Below the pieces are notes generated by a model, which was given only the letters and a program-made list of their open reading frames with translations, was not told the DNA's origin and made no database searches. A stretch of DNA of 64,000 nucleotides from Vibrio agarivorans (GTDB taxonomy: Bacteria > Pseudomonadota > Gammaproteobacteria > Enterobacterales > Vibrionaceae): positions 930,001-994,000 of the forward strand of contig NZ_JAUFQF010000001.1 of NCBI RefSeq assembly GCF_030409635.1, given 5' to 3'. The first letter of the stretch is position 1; each line of letters begins with the position of its first letter. Of this stretch, positions 1 through 8,782 are shown one piece after another. The position numbers and the translations under genes are program-made.

Positions 1-771
1 GGGCTAACGGCAGAGCAGGATTTAGATGCCGTGCTTGACCTACTCGTCGCCCACCCAAATACAGCACCGTTCGTGAGTCGTTTACTGATCCAGCGATTTG
101 TCACCTCAAACCCACTGCCTGCCTATGTTGAGCGTGTGGCAGGTGTATTCACACAGAGCAACGGAAACCTGGGAGAAGTCATCAAAGCCATATTGTTAGA
201 CCCAGAAGTCGAAGCCCAGAACAGCGTAAACAAGGCCAAACTTCGTGAGCCAATCCTCGCTATGACCCATTTCTGCCGTGCCCTTGATTGCAAGCCAGGC
301 TCAAACGGCAAAGTGACCTACGACGCGCTACTTTATCGTGAGACATTCAATCAATATCCACTTGGTTCGCCTTCCGTATTTAATTTTTATTCACCGGATT
401 ACAAACCACCGGGTGAGCTAGCCAACAATAATCTTGCCTCTCCTGAGCTAGAAATCATCGACTGGAACCAGACCATAAGAATGAGCAATCTAGCTTGGAA
501 ACTGGTGCAAGACAATGGCTACAAAACCGGCTCAAACAGCAAGCAAGAGCTCTATCCTACGATCTCCGACTTCACCAATATAGCGGGAGATTACGCAGCA
601 CTCTCTAGCCTCATTTGTAACCGATTCTTTCATGGTGAAATGCCAATCGATCTTGCGCCTCGCTTAGAAGCACTCTGGAACGCAAAGAGCACCAACAACA
701 AACCGTATGCCGTCGCACCCATGCTATACCTCGCCTTTGTTTCTGCTGACTTTATGGTACAGGAGTCTTAA
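1..771 (+). CDS. DUF1800 family protein, C-terminal part
   Basis: The frame is open from the first base, so the gene begins upstream of the window; a GTG at 31 is only an internal codon. The 256 visible residues match the end of the DUF1800 family, with the LTAEQDLD and RLLIQRFVTSNP segments typical of its last third. DUF1800 proteins are exported proteins of unknown activity, nearly always encoded just before a DUF1501 protein, as here with a 2-nt gap. The pair is therefore probably one transcription and functional unit. The function itself is unknown. Confidence 0.85.
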   Translation, partial: GLTAEQDLDAVLDLLVAHPNTAPFVSRLLIQRFVTSNPLPAYVERVAGVFTQSNGNLGEVIKAILLDPEVEAQNSVNKAKLREPILAMTHFCRALDCKPGSNGKVTYDALLYRETFNQYPLGSPSVFNFYSPDYKPPGELANNNLASPELEIIDWNQTIRMSNLAWKLVQDNGYKTGSNSKQELYPTISDFTNIAGDYAALSSLICNRFFHGEMPIDLAPRLEALWNAKSTNNKPYAVAPMLYLAFVSADFMVQES

Positions 772-773
772 TC

Positions 774-2531
774 ATGAAAATTTCACGACGTAACTTCCTT
801 AAAACAGCCGCCTACTCTGCAGGCGCATCAGCAGTACCACTGAGTCTATCCCTTCCTGCTAGTGCCATGGACGAAGGTGGCCGCGATTACAAAGCCATCG
901 TCTGCTTATTCCTATACGGCGGCAGCGACTCAATGAACATGGTGGTGCCAGCAAGCGGTTCAAACCGCACCAACTACCAGAATGCCCGCCCCGATATTCA
1001 GCTTTATGATTTCGAAGTTGCTTCAATGCCTGGGTTTAACGATGAGACTGGTCAGCCTCTCACCCTAAACGGTGCGATGCCAAACCTAGCGCAAATGATG
1101 TTAGCAGGGCAAGCGACGACCGTAGTCAATGTCGGCACGCTCCTAGAGCCAACCAACAAAGACAACTATTCGAGTGTCAAACGTTCGCCAAATATCGGAG
1201 CGCACAATAAACAACAACTGGCTTGGCAACGAAGTTGGAGCACATCGGCTTATCACCCTTATGGCTGGGCAGGCATGATGATGGACATACTGGCCTCTGG
1301 TAACGAAACGGTCTCCCCGACTCTTTCGCTTAGTGGCAACGAATGGCTTAATGGTGCCAGTGGTAGTGAGTTGCAGTTATCAAGTGAGGGTATCCGTGCC
1401 ATGTCGCCGCTATCGGTTAACTCGGTAAACAACAACCTGACTAAGTTACTCGACAACAACACGGCCTCAATGTTTGGTCGTGCCTATTTGGATAAGTTCC
1501 ACCAAATCTACGACTTTCAGTCTACGCTAACCAACATCCTTGACCTCTATCCAGAAGACCCAGACATCCCCGCTGGCTATCTGGGAGGCCAGTTTAAAAT
1601 GGTCAAACGTATGATTGAGGCCAGCCAAGATCTTAACCAAGCTAGACAAGTCTATTTTGTCTCATTGGGTGGCTTTGACAACCACAGCAACCAACGAGGC
1701 AAGCACGATGGTTTACTCGGTCAAATCGATACGGTGGTTTCAGCGTTCTACGCTTCATTAGAAAAGAGCGGCCTCACAGACAACGTTGTAACTTTCACCA
1801 TGTCCGATTTCGGTCGTACCATAGAAAATAACAGTAACCGAGGCACTGACCATGGCTGGGGCAGTAACCAAATCGTCGTTGGTGGCGCGGTTAAAGGTGG
1901 AAAAGCGTATGGCCGCTACCCTGAATTTATTAAAGACGGCCCTGATGCGATAGGCAATAAGTTCATACCCACCATAGCCTCTGAACAATACGCAGCAACC
2001 CTGTGCAGCTGGTTTGGCGTCAGCGATGACGGCATTAAAGTCATCTTCCCGATACTCGACCAAGAGCGTGAAAACAAGTTCGACAGCCCGTATCTCAGCT
2101 TCTTGCAACAAACAGGAGAAATACCCCTTGTGATTGATAGCGTGGCAGCATCAACCACACGACAAGACCACACACCTGAAATGGCGATAGACGGTGACCC
2201 AAGCACCAAATGGACGGCGAAAGGCACAGGCATTACTTTCGACATCACATTAGCGCAGACCACCTCATTAACCCAGATCTTATTCTCTCAAGCCAAAGGA
2301 AACGTAAGACAATACTATGTCCAAATTTCACTCAGTGAAGATGGCATCAACTACAACCAAGTCCACGATGTATTAACACCAGGTGACACACTCGATTTGG
2401 TGAGCTACGACTTATCAGGCAAACAAGCCAAATACATACGCCTAACCTGTAACGGCAATAACGACGCAGTCAACACTCACCTTCGCACTTGGAATAACTT
2501 CCAAGAAATTGAAGTCAGAGGCCTAATCTAA
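774..2531 (+). CDS. DUF1501 protein with Tat signal and C-terminal discoidin-like domain
   Basis: A 585-aa protein starting with a twin-arginine signal (SRRNFLKTAAYSAG), so export through Tat is expected. Residues about 40-440 form the DUF1501 region (related to sulfatase/alkaline phosphatase-like folds), with segments such as GGFDNHSNQRGKHDG and TMSDFGRT. Residues about 450-585 look like an F5/8 type C (discoidin) carbohydrate-binding domain: DGDPSTKWTAKG and YIRLTCNGN are characteristic. The extra domain suggests attachment to a polysaccharide. It directly follows the DUF1800 gene and a bidirectional terminator follows it. The enzymatic role is not established. Confidence 0.85.
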   Translation: MKISRRNFLKTAAYSAGASAVPLSLSLPASAMDEGGRDYKAIVCLFLYGGSDSMNMVVPASGSNRTNYQNARPDIQLYDFEVASMPGFNDETGQPLTLNGAMPNLAQMMLAGQATTVVNVGTLLEPTNKDNYSSVKRSPNIGAHNKQQLAWQRSWSTSAYHPYGWAGMMMDILASGNETVSPTLSLSGNEWLNGASGSELQLSSEGIRAMSPLSVNSVNNNLTKLLDNNTASMFGRAYLDKFHQIYDFQSTLTNILDLYPEDPDIPAGYLGGQFKMVKRMIEASQDLNQARQVYFVSLGGFDNHSNQRGKHDGLLGQIDTVVSAFYASLEKSGLTDNVVTFTMSDFGRTIENNSNRGTDHGWGSNQIVVGGAVKGGKAYGRYPEFIKDGPDAIGNKFIPTIASEQYAATLCSWFGVSDDGIKVIFPILDQERENKFDSPYLSFLQQTGEIPLVIDSVAASTTRQDHTPEMAIDGDPSTKWTAKGTGITFDITLAQTTSLTQILFSQAKGNVRQYYVQISLSEDGINYNQVHDVLTPGDTLDLVSYDLSGKQAKYIRLTCNGNNDAVNTHLRTWNNFQEIEVRGLI

Positions 2532-2552
2532 TCCGGTTTAACCTTAGATTTG

Positions 2553-2579
2553 AAAGCCGATGTAGTCAGTATCGGCTTT
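2553..2579. terminator. Bidirectional terminator hairpin
   Basis: AAAGCCGAT (2553-2561) pairs with ATCGGCTTT (2571-2579) across a 9-nt loop, lying between the convergent DUF1501 gene and the GlxA-type regulator. The A/T-rich arm ends give U-rich tracts on both strands. Confidence 0.75.
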
Positions 2580-2587
2580 CAGCCAAC

Positions 2588-3526
2588 CTAAACTTTGGCT
2601 ATTTTAGACTTACTCTGAAACCGCCGGCGAAACTCCACCGGCGTTAACCCCATCACCTTTACAAACACCTTACGACAGGCGCTGCTGTCTTCATACCCTA
2701 CTTGCCTAGCGATCACCTCAAAAGACTCGTTACCTGTTTCAAGCAAATCACAAACCTTTTGAACCCGAACTCGCTGAATATACTGATTTGGATTAAATCC
2801 AGTTGCAGCCTTAAGGCGTCTCTGTAACGTTCTTACGGTCATATGGACACCAATAGCTAATTGCTCTACAACCAGTGTGTCAGCAAAATAAAGATTAATA
2901 TATTGCTGAACATCCACGATAGCTTGATCCCCGTGTTGTAAATTAGGTAAAAATTGCTGATAAAAACGCTGCTCGCGAGGGGCAGTATCAACAACCAACA
3001 ACTTTCCTACCAGTCGCATCGCTGCAGGAGAGGCAAATCGTGCAATCAACTCTAGTGCTAGATCGAGCCAAGACATCATGCCACCCGCCGTAATGATGTC
3101 GTGATGGTCAATTAGGATCTGGTTACTATCAATTTCAAGCTTCGGATAGGCTGCCTTTAGTGCCTGTGCTAACCCCCAGTGGGTAGTGATTGACCGATGT
3201 TGAACTAGGCCTGTTGCAGCTAACACAAACGCCCCCGCACAAGCAGAGGCCAATAGAGTGCCTTGGCGATGCTGTTCAACCATCCACTGGATATCTGAAT
3301 CCAATGGCGCGAGGTAATAAATATCATCATTCGCAGGAGGCAACAGCAATACATCGCAACTGGCTGTCAAATCTTCAATATTCTGAAAGACACTTGTTAG
3401 AAACTGACAAGGCTCACCAAGCTGCAAGCAAGCTCGGTTGGCAAACTGGAATGCCTCCTCTAGCCCATACACGGCTGATTTGGAAGATCCAGAATAGTGA
3501 AATATCCCCACATGAATCGTACGCAT
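2588..3526 (-). CDS. GlxA-type transcriptional regulator (DJ-1/PfpI + AraC HTH)
   Basis: A 312-aa protein with an N-terminal class I glutamine-amidotransferase-like (DJ-1/PfpI) domain, residues about 1-185. The nucleophile-elbow cysteine sits in ASACAGAFVLAATG. The C-terminal AraC/XylS helix-turn-helix domain covers about 205-300 (MTVRTLQRRLKAATGFNP and ARQVGYEDSSACRKVF). This family senses small metabolites and activates catabolic genes; the ligand cannot be told from sequence. It is transcribed toward the DUF1501 gene and away from the HD gene, with a 247-bp gap that could hold both promoters. Confidence 0.9.
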   Translation of the reverse strand: MRTIHVGIFHYSGSSKSAVYGLEEAFQFANRACLQLGEPCQFLTSVFQNIEDLTASCDVLLLPPANDDIYYLAPLDSDIQWMVEQHRQGTLLASACAGAFVLAATGLVQHRSITTHWGLAQALKAAYPKLEIDSNQILIDHHDIITAGGMMSWLDLALELIARFASPAAMRLVGKLLVVDTAPREQRFYQQFLPNLQHGDQAIVDVQQYINLYFADTLVVEQLAIGVHMTVRTLQRRLKAATGFNPNQYIQRVRVQKVCDLLETGNESFEVIARQVGYEDSSACRKVFVKVMGLTPVEFRRRFQSKSKIAKV

Positions 3527-3773
3527 ATTACCTTGTCGCTTTTGAACTGAATTATGTCATTTTAGACTCTAACCCTTTGAGTTCAACTGCAACATACTAT
3601 TCCTACACTATAACCAACGACTCAGACAGCAAACGGCGATGAACAAGAAAGCACGGTCAATTTGCTATTCAATGGTATCCATACACAAATAAGCACATCT
3701 GCCATGATGTTGTGCGCTACGCTTTATCAAACAATCTCATATCTGTCTGAGTAACCGTATTCGGAGACAAACC

Positions 3774-4334
3774 ATGCAAGACATCGAAATTAAACTAGAA
3801 AGGCCACGCGTCGAAATGCTCTTCGCTCGCTATCGTGACCAAATTGGTGAAGACTATGCGGGATACCGAAACCACGTTTACCGCACCATCACTTACGCCA
3901 TGCACTTTCTCGATAACGCAGAAGAATACGAGCAAATAGTTGAGACAGCGTTCGTTTATCACGATATCGGTTTGTGGACAGATCACGAGCTGGCCTACCT
4001 AGAACCATCAGAAGCGGTCGCACTTGCAGACAACGAAGAGTTTGGTTGGGGGCTAGACCCAGATTTATTGCGTGGAGCCATTCACTGGCATCACAAAATC
4101 ACGCCTTATACTGGCCCCAATGCCAAGCTCATAGAAGCATGCCGCAAAGCAGACTGGATTGATGCATCTAAGGGAATGGTGAAAAAAGGCATGAGCAAAG
4201 AGGCTATCGCCAAAGTCGAAGCTGCATTCCCAAATAACGGCTTCCACGACACTCTACTGCGTTTAGCAAAAGACTACGGCGGCTCGACACTAGTGGGTGG
4301 TTTGAAAGTGACACGCGGCATTGTGAAGTGGTAA
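3774..4334 (+). CDS. HD-domain protein
   Basis: A 186-aa cytoplasmic protein with a metal-dependent HD hydrolase pattern: a His in RNHVYRTITYAMHF, the HD pair in FVYHDIGLW, histidines in IHWHHKITPY and an Asp in ADWIDAS. HD proteins are phosphohydrolases or nucleotidases; the substrate is unknown. The ATG at 3774 has a GGAG ribosome site 7 nt upstream. It appears to be monocistronic, closed by a hairpin at 4430-4454. Confidence 0.8.
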   Translation: MQDIEIKLERPRVEMLFARYRDQIGEDYAGYRNHVYRTITYAMHFLDNAEEYEQIVETAFVYHDIGLWTDHELAYLEPSEAVALADNEEFGWGLDPDLLRGAIHWHHKITPYTGPNAKLIEACRKADWIDASKGMVKKGMSKEAIAKVEAAFPNNGFHDTLLRLAKDYGGSTLVGGLKVTRGIVKW

Positions 4335-4429
4335 AAACAACGCAGGCCACACGTATCTTTGCTCTTGGAATCACTTCCCAAAAATCGAAGTCAAGGGCTT
4401 GGAGTACTGACTGCTAAGATTTCACTGGA

Positions 4430-4454
4430 AAGCCAATACCATTGATATTGGCTT
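4430..4454 (+). terminator. Probable terminator of the HD gene
   Basis: AAGCCAATA (4430-4438) pairs with TATTGGCTT (4446-4454) about 95 bp after the HD gene stop. No long T tract follows, so termination may be weak. Confidence 0.45.
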
Positions 4455-4530
4455 CGCATATCGATTGAAATGTTCTATGTGGAATGGTGTGTCGCTCGTA
4501 TCCGCCCCATAAACCCACGGGGCGATATTG

Positions 4531-5560
4531 TTAGTGTTTGAAGTTCCAAGGTAGGAGCGCATCGATATCAGGTTCCGCTTTCGCTAACTCCTGCATGCAC
4601 TTGACCATGTAGTCGTAGAGGAGCAGTCCATTGGCTTTCGCAGTCTCAACGATACTGTAAAGCATCGCGCTCGCTTCAGCCCCATTAGGGTTAGTTGAGA
4701 AGAGCCAATTTTTTCGGCCATTGGCCGAGCGTGTATTTTATCGCCTTACCCAGCGGGCTAGACTATATCACTTGTTGAGTCGTCATCCACTCGTACAACT
4801 CATCCAGTATCGGTTTGGCATGCAGTTGACGTTCTGCTTTTCTTTTTCCAGCAGATTCACCTTTTAAGCGGGATTCTATTCCATAGAGCTTCTGGATTTT
4901 GGCCAGCGCTTTATCCGCTTTGCCTGACTTACCTTTACCTTGAAGCTTCTTAGCATCCATGAACTTACACCGTGCATGCGCCATGCAGCCAACATTAGTG
5001 ACTTGGTGAAGCCCATCATAGGCACCATAACCATCAGTTTGCAGATAGCCATTATAGTCACCTAAGAAGGCAACAGGGCATGCCCTCGCGCGACTGTTTT
5101 GATAGTCGTACAAGGCGATATTCTTCACATTGGGCACAGCTGGTGAAAACTCAAGTTTCTCACTGCGGTCTTCACCGATTTTATGAAGTTCATGGTTACA
5201 GCATGAACACTGCTTTTCATGGTCGTCTAAGTCGAGTTCGATAACCTCACGAGGCAAGGTCTTTGGAAGTAGCTTGCGTTTTCCACGCTTCTTCGTTGTG
5301 GTGGTGGTCGTGACCTCAACCTCTTCATCTTTAGCGGCTTCACATTCAGCTTCGTTGAAGAGGTCTCCTTGTGATTCATCGTAAGGCTTTAACGCTTCCG
5401 AGCGTTTAGCGAACTGGCGGTCGAAGGCAAGCTTGAGCTGTTCAAGTAGCGACTGGCGCTCTTGTTTCCATTGGGTTTCTGACGCCATCAGCGCTTTCAC
5501 CATCGCTTGTAGCTCGGCAACATCCTGGCTTTCTGGGTTGATATTTGGTGTCTTTTTCAT
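4531..5560 (-). pseudogene. tnpC: IS66 transposase TnpC, inactivated
   Basis: The first part (5560 down to 4763) encodes 265 aa with the N-terminal coiled region, the zinc-finger-like HEKQCSCCNHEL segment and then, abruptly, the late catalytic region NIALYDYQNSRARA. At least 130 residues including the first catalytic aspartate appear deleted. An in-frame TAG follows TTQQVI. After it SSPLGKAIKYTLGQWPK is readable, then a second deletion and frame change lead into NWLFSTNPNGAEASAM, ending WNFKH at 4531. The second gap removes the NNRAER segment with the catalytic glutamate. Two deletions, a nonsense codon and a frameshift make it a clear pseudogene. Confidence 0.88.
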
Positions 5561-5619
5561 GGCATTTATTATACTAAAATCATGCCGTCACTGCTTGGTG
5601 GATAAGGCTTTATTATCGT

Positions 5620-5973
5620 TTAAGTCATTGTAAAATTGTTTATTTTAATGGGTTTATGGCCGATAATCGTGAAGCCAGAAAGCAGTCTATCAAGCTCGAA
5701 TTGAGTCAGAGTAAACACCTCATTTTTCTCTTTTGTAGGCCACTTGTACTTAGCTTTTTCAAGGCGTTTATACCAGAGAGCGAAGCCTGTTTTATCCCAG
5801 TACAACACTTTGATTTTGTCGCGCTGTTTGTTGGTGAAGAGGAACAGTGCGCCACTTCCTAAAGGTAAGTCGGTGTCATTTTCGATAATCGCAGCAAGGC
5901 CGTTGATGGATATTCTAAAATCGGCGCTTTCACGATATAAGTAAATCTCTGGGGCGCTGAGCAAGCGTTTCAT
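5620..5973 (-). CDS. tnpB: IS66 family accessory protein TnpB
   Basis: A 117-aa IS66 Orf2 protein of usual length, with the hallmark stretches YRESADFRISINGLAAII, GALFLFTNKQRDKIKVLYWD and TGFALWYKRLEKAKY. It is needed with TnpA and TnpC for IS66 transposition; its biochemical role is unclear. Its start overlaps the stop of tnpA by 4 nt, the usual translational coupling. It looks intact even though tnpC is dead. Confidence 0.9.
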   Translation of the reverse strand: MKRLLSAPEIYLYRESADFRISINGLAAIIENDTDLPLGSGALFLFTNKQRDKIKVLYWDKTGFALWYKRLEKAKYKWPTKEKNEVFTLTQFELDRLLSGFTIIGHKPIKINNFTMT

Positions 5974-6281
5974 GATAACGCACCGATAAGCTCTGCGAGA
6001 TAGGCTGCTGGCGTGCCTTGCGGAATGCTCAGCTCAACATCATTAATGAGAAGAGTCATGTGAGCGGTTGCACTCTGAGTTTGATACCTCGTCGTCTTTT
6101 CGACGACTTCAGCTCGGACAAAGCCTAGAGATACGTCAGTTTTATTGAGTTGCTGGCGCTTGGCATAGAACGTTGAGGGATTGAGTTCATTGAGCTTACA
6201 AAACGCGAGTATCGACAGTGAACTCGATTCAGATTGTTCGATAAGCATTTTCCATTCTTGATTGGTGCGTCGTTTTCCCAT
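5970..6281 (-). CDS. tnpA: IS66 family accessory protein TnpA (Orf1)
   Basis: A 103-aa protein typical of IS66 Orf1: an N-terminal helix-turn-helix-like part (QEWKMLIEQSESSSLSILAF, then NPSTFYAKRQQL) and a C-terminal segment ending GTPAAYLAELIGAL. It is the first gene of the element, with an AGGAGG-like site upstream of the ATG at 6281, and overlaps tnpB by 4 nt. Confidence 0.88.
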   Translation of the reverse strand: MGKRRTNQEWKMLIEQSESSSLSILAFCKLNELNPSTFYAKRQQLNKTDVSLGFVRAEVVEKTTRYQTQSATAHMTLLINDVELSIPQGTPAAYLAELIGALS

Positions 6282-6357
6282 TTCAAACCTCCTTATGGTT
6301 GGAGACTTGATCTTATTATTTGTGTTAGGTGATTAGAATGCGGGGTTTATGACGTGC

Positions 6358-6762
6358 TTACGATGCGATAATTGGAAGCCCCCACAGCAAAAAGTTGGTT
6401 CGCGACATCGAAGAACGATAAAGCACCTGCTCTCCATATCTCTCGACCATATGCTGCTTAACTTGTTTAGGTGTGTGTCCTTGCTTAACTAGCTCGAAAA
6501 CACGGTGCTTAAAGTCTCTAGCCGCAGCCGAGTTAGACTCGATTATATTTTGATTAATACATGTAGGACATCGCAGCTCTTTTGCTAAAACCATTGTTTG
6601 GGCTTGTTGTTGGGGGGATTCAAACTCGAACACATCGGCATGCTCGGCATCTTGTTGTGCCAACAAAGATAGGGAGAACACAGACACAGCAACACTAACT
6701 AAAAACGCTTTCACGAACTTCAAGCTCACACAGCACCTCTTCACGACTCTTTGAGCCAACAT
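6358..6762 (-). pseudogene. CcmH/NrfF-like cytochrome c biogenesis gene, truncated by IS66
   Basis: The 134 readable residues show a signal peptide or membrane anchor (residues 15-38) and the CcmH/NrfF redox motif in LRCPTCINQNIIESNS. CcmH/NrfF proteins reduce apocytochrome c cysteines in the periplasm before heme attachment. The reading frame breaks off in the C-terminal membrane segment (NFLLWGLP) where the IS66 end begins at 6361, and the TAA stop is made by the IS end. No other ccm or nrf gene is nearby and the missing end is not found beyond the IS. The thiol domain could still be made. Confidence 0.75.
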
Positions 6763-6991
6763 GCGACTTCGATACTCTATTTTAAAATAGCCAAAAATAC
6801 CCGTTTCAGAAAGTCTTAGTATTGAGGGGACAGTCTAATTACTTATTTAGACTGTCCGCTTAACAACGCCGACTTCGCAAGTATTAATAGCCAACCATGT
6901 TTGAACAACCAGTAAGCAACCAATAAGCAACCAATAAATAAGACCTTTGAAAAAATAACACGGAAAATCAAGAGTAGGTGATCATCCTACT
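6763..6991. other. Intergenic region with an 11-bp perfect hairpin
   Basis: No gene is visible. GGACAGTCTAA (6828-6838) pairs perfectly with TTAGACTGTCC (6847-6857) across an 8-nt loop, preceded by GAGG. A short direct repeat (AACCAATAAGC-like, about 6909-6940) follows. The hairpin has no T tract and does not look like a simple terminator. It may be a regulatory structure or a small mobile-element remnant. Confidence 0.4.
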
Positions 6992-7104
6992 CTAAGGCGC
7001 TTTGAGAATCGCTAATTTCAGCCAAAATGATCCCATCAAGCAATAACTGCACAGAGTCGACCAACACTGACTCAGACTACTGACCAAATAAAGAGGACTA
7101 CCAG
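6992..7104 (+). promoter_or_regulatory. Control region of the amidase gene, matching that of the Ntn hydrolase
   Basis: This region aligns without gaps to 9694-9806. CTTTGAGAAT (7000), CATCAAGCAA (7034) and CAGAGTC (7052) recur at 9702, 9736 and 9754 with identical spacings of 34 and 18 nt, and both copies reach their ATG 53 nt after the start of CAGAGTC. CTAAGGCGCTTTGAG at 6992 corresponds to CTCAGACACTTTGAG at 9694, a CTCA-N7-TGAG box of the T-N11-A type bound by LysR regulators. Binding by the LysR protein encoded at 8783 is inferred. Confidence 0.65.
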
Positions 7105-8619
7105 ATGAAAATAGCTCCAATTGCTCTCGCGTTACTGGCTGGCAACGCTCTTGCCGCAGAATTCTCTCAAAAAGAGTTGGCTTACATGCCTGCAAACACT
7201 CAAATTGAGTTATTCAAAAGCGGTATGATCACGCCGATTGATATTGTAAAAGCTCAAAAAGCTCAGTATGAAGAAACAAATGATGTGGTCAATGCAGTCA
7301 CGTATGCACACTGGGAAGAAGCAGAGAAAGCAGCGAAAGAAGCAACCGAGCGCTATAAAGATGGCACTTACCGAGCTTTAGAAGGTATCACATACGCAGT
7401 AAAAGATGAGCACCATGATAAAGGCTGGAAAGTTACTTACGGGTCTATGCTTCACATGGACGATCCTGTAATGGAAAATGCAGACCCTATGGTGTCGAAA
7501 CTAAATGCCGAAGGTGCTATTCCCGTTATACAAACAACCGTACCTGAGCTGTATTTTAGCTGGGTAACCAGTACAGATGCATGGGGTACATCCCGTAACC
7601 CATGGAACCCAGATTTCGCTGTTGGTGGCTCATCAGGTGGCTCAGGTGCAGCCGTCGCAGCCGGTTACGCAACCATGGCGACAGGCTCTGACATGGGAGG
7701 TTCTATTCGTATTCCATCTTCATTTAATGGACTTTACGGTCTCAAGCCTGCCGCATATACAGTACCAAACAGCATGCTCTACGCATACTTCTCAGGCAGT
7801 GGTCCTATCGCCCGCACTTTTGAAGACATGGTAATGATGTATAACGCTATGTCTGGTCAGGATGCACAAATGTCAGTACCAACCGTGGGCGTACAAGAAA
7901 AACTCACTAAAGAAATTCAATCGCTAGAAGGTATGAAAATCGCCTACATCGGTGACATGGGCACAAGTCCGATGGCAGACTACGTCGCTGATGGTATGGA
8001 TGATGCTATGGAGATCCTTCGCCAGCAAGGTGCAACCGTTGACGTTGTCGACTTTGATTTTGACATGCAGATGGGCTTGATGGAAGGCATCTCAAACCTC
8101 GCATTTTCAGGCGCATTAGGCGCACCGATGATGGACAGTTACGAGGGTGTGACTGACCAAATGACGTCTTACACTGGCAAACTAATCCAAAAGGCAATTG
8201 ATCACCGTGAAGACTATGATGGACGTGCACAAGCGAAGACAGAAACCGAAGTACTGCGGATGTGGACCAAACTTTCAAGTGAAGTTTACTCACAGGGTTA
8301 TGACTTAGTGATAGCACCAACAATGCCAACGGTAACCGTACCAGCAGATTACAACTTCATTACCGACGAGCCACTGCAAGAAGATGGACACACCTATGAC
8401 CAAGCAGTTGGTATGATGTACACCCTGCCGTTCAACCTACTCGGTTGGTTGCCTGCGGCAAGTGTTCCAGCAGGTATTAGCCCTGATGGTGTTCCATTTG
8501 GTCTTCAAATTATCGGTAAACCAGCGGATACTGCCACGGTGGTAAAAGTAGCGGGCGCTTACAGCAAGGGAGCCCCTAAGTTCTTTACCGGTGACTTATT
8601 ACCCAATGGTATTAAGTAA
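7105..8619 (+). CDS. Secreted amidase (amidase signature family)
   Basis: A 504-aa protein with a cleavable signal peptide (MKIAPIALALLAGNALA), so a periplasmic or secreted amide hydrolase. The Ser-cisSer-Lys triad is visible: Lys100 in ITYAVKDEHH, the GGSSGGSGAAVAAG loop at about 174-187, and nucleophile Ser200 in GSDMGGSIRIP. The family spans GatA-like, fatty-acid amide and peptide amidases; the substrate cannot be read from sequence. An AGAGG site precedes the ATG. A hairpin terminator follows. Its promoter matches that of the Ntn hydrolase gene 1.2 kb away, so the two amide hydrolases probably form one regulon. Confidence 0.88.
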   Translation: MKIAPIALALLAGNALAAEFSQKELAYMPANTQIELFKSGMITPIDIVKAQKAQYEETNDVVNAVTYAHWEEAEKAAKEATERYKDGTYRALEGITYAVKDEHHDKGWKVTYGSMLHMDDPVMENADPMVSKLNAEGAIPVIQTTVPELYFSWVTSTDAWGTSRNPWNPDFAVGGSSGGSGAAVAAGYATMATGSDMGGSIRIPSSFNGLYGLKPAAYTVPNSMLYAYFSGSGPIARTFEDMVMMYNAMSGQDAQMSVPTVGVQEKLTKEIQSLEGMKIAYIGDMGTSPMADYVADGMDDAMEILRQQGATVDVVDFDFDMQMGLMEGISNLAFSGALGAPMMDSYEGVTDQMTSYTGKLIQKAIDHREDYDGRAQAKTETEVLRMWTKLSSEVYSQGYDLVIAPTMPTVTVPADYNFITDEPLQEDGHTYDQAVGMMYTLPFNLLGWLPAASVPAGISPDGVPFGLQIIGKPADTATVVKVAGAYSKGAPKFFTGDLLPNGIK

Positions 8620-8658
8620 CAATATTCCGAGAGACTAAAGCGTCACTTTGAGTAAATG

Positions 8659-8692
8659 AAAACTAGGCTCTGATATTCAGCAGCCTAGTTTT
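8659..8692 (+). terminator. Terminator of the amidase gene
   Basis: AAAACTAGGCT (8659-8669) pairs with AGCCTAGTTTT (8682-8692) 40 bp after the amidase stop, ending in a T run. Confidence 0.75.
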
Positions 8693-8782
8693 CTATTTAT
8701 GACTCCTAATAACCATTATGTTCCATCGTCATTGCATTCGTGTATCCCAGATACTCAAGCTCAGGCCTTACTCCTAGCATTG

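Larger units (their letters stand above)
4498..6361 (-). mobile_element. Decayed IS66-family insertion sequence
   Basis: The element carries tnpA, tnpB and a wrecked tnpC on the minus strand. Both ends start GTA, then 7 nt, then CATAAACCC reading inward (4498 on the plus strand, 6361 on the minus strand), which fits the short imperfect ends of IS66 elements. The total of about 1.86 kb is short for this family (about 2.5 kb). The 8 bp flanking each side (TGTCGCTC and GATGCGAT) do not match, so no target duplication survives. The right end supplies the stop codon of the truncated CcmH-like gene, showing the insertion broke it. The element should not be able to move by itself. Confidence 0.85.

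Noticed and set aside
31..771. GTG at 31 as the true start of the DUF1800 gene
   Set aside because: The frame and family similarity continue upstream to base 1, so the gene starts before the window.
3190..3642. 150-codon plus-strand frame
   Set aside because: It lies antisense within the GlxA-type regulator, has no ribosome site and reads like a shadow of that gene.
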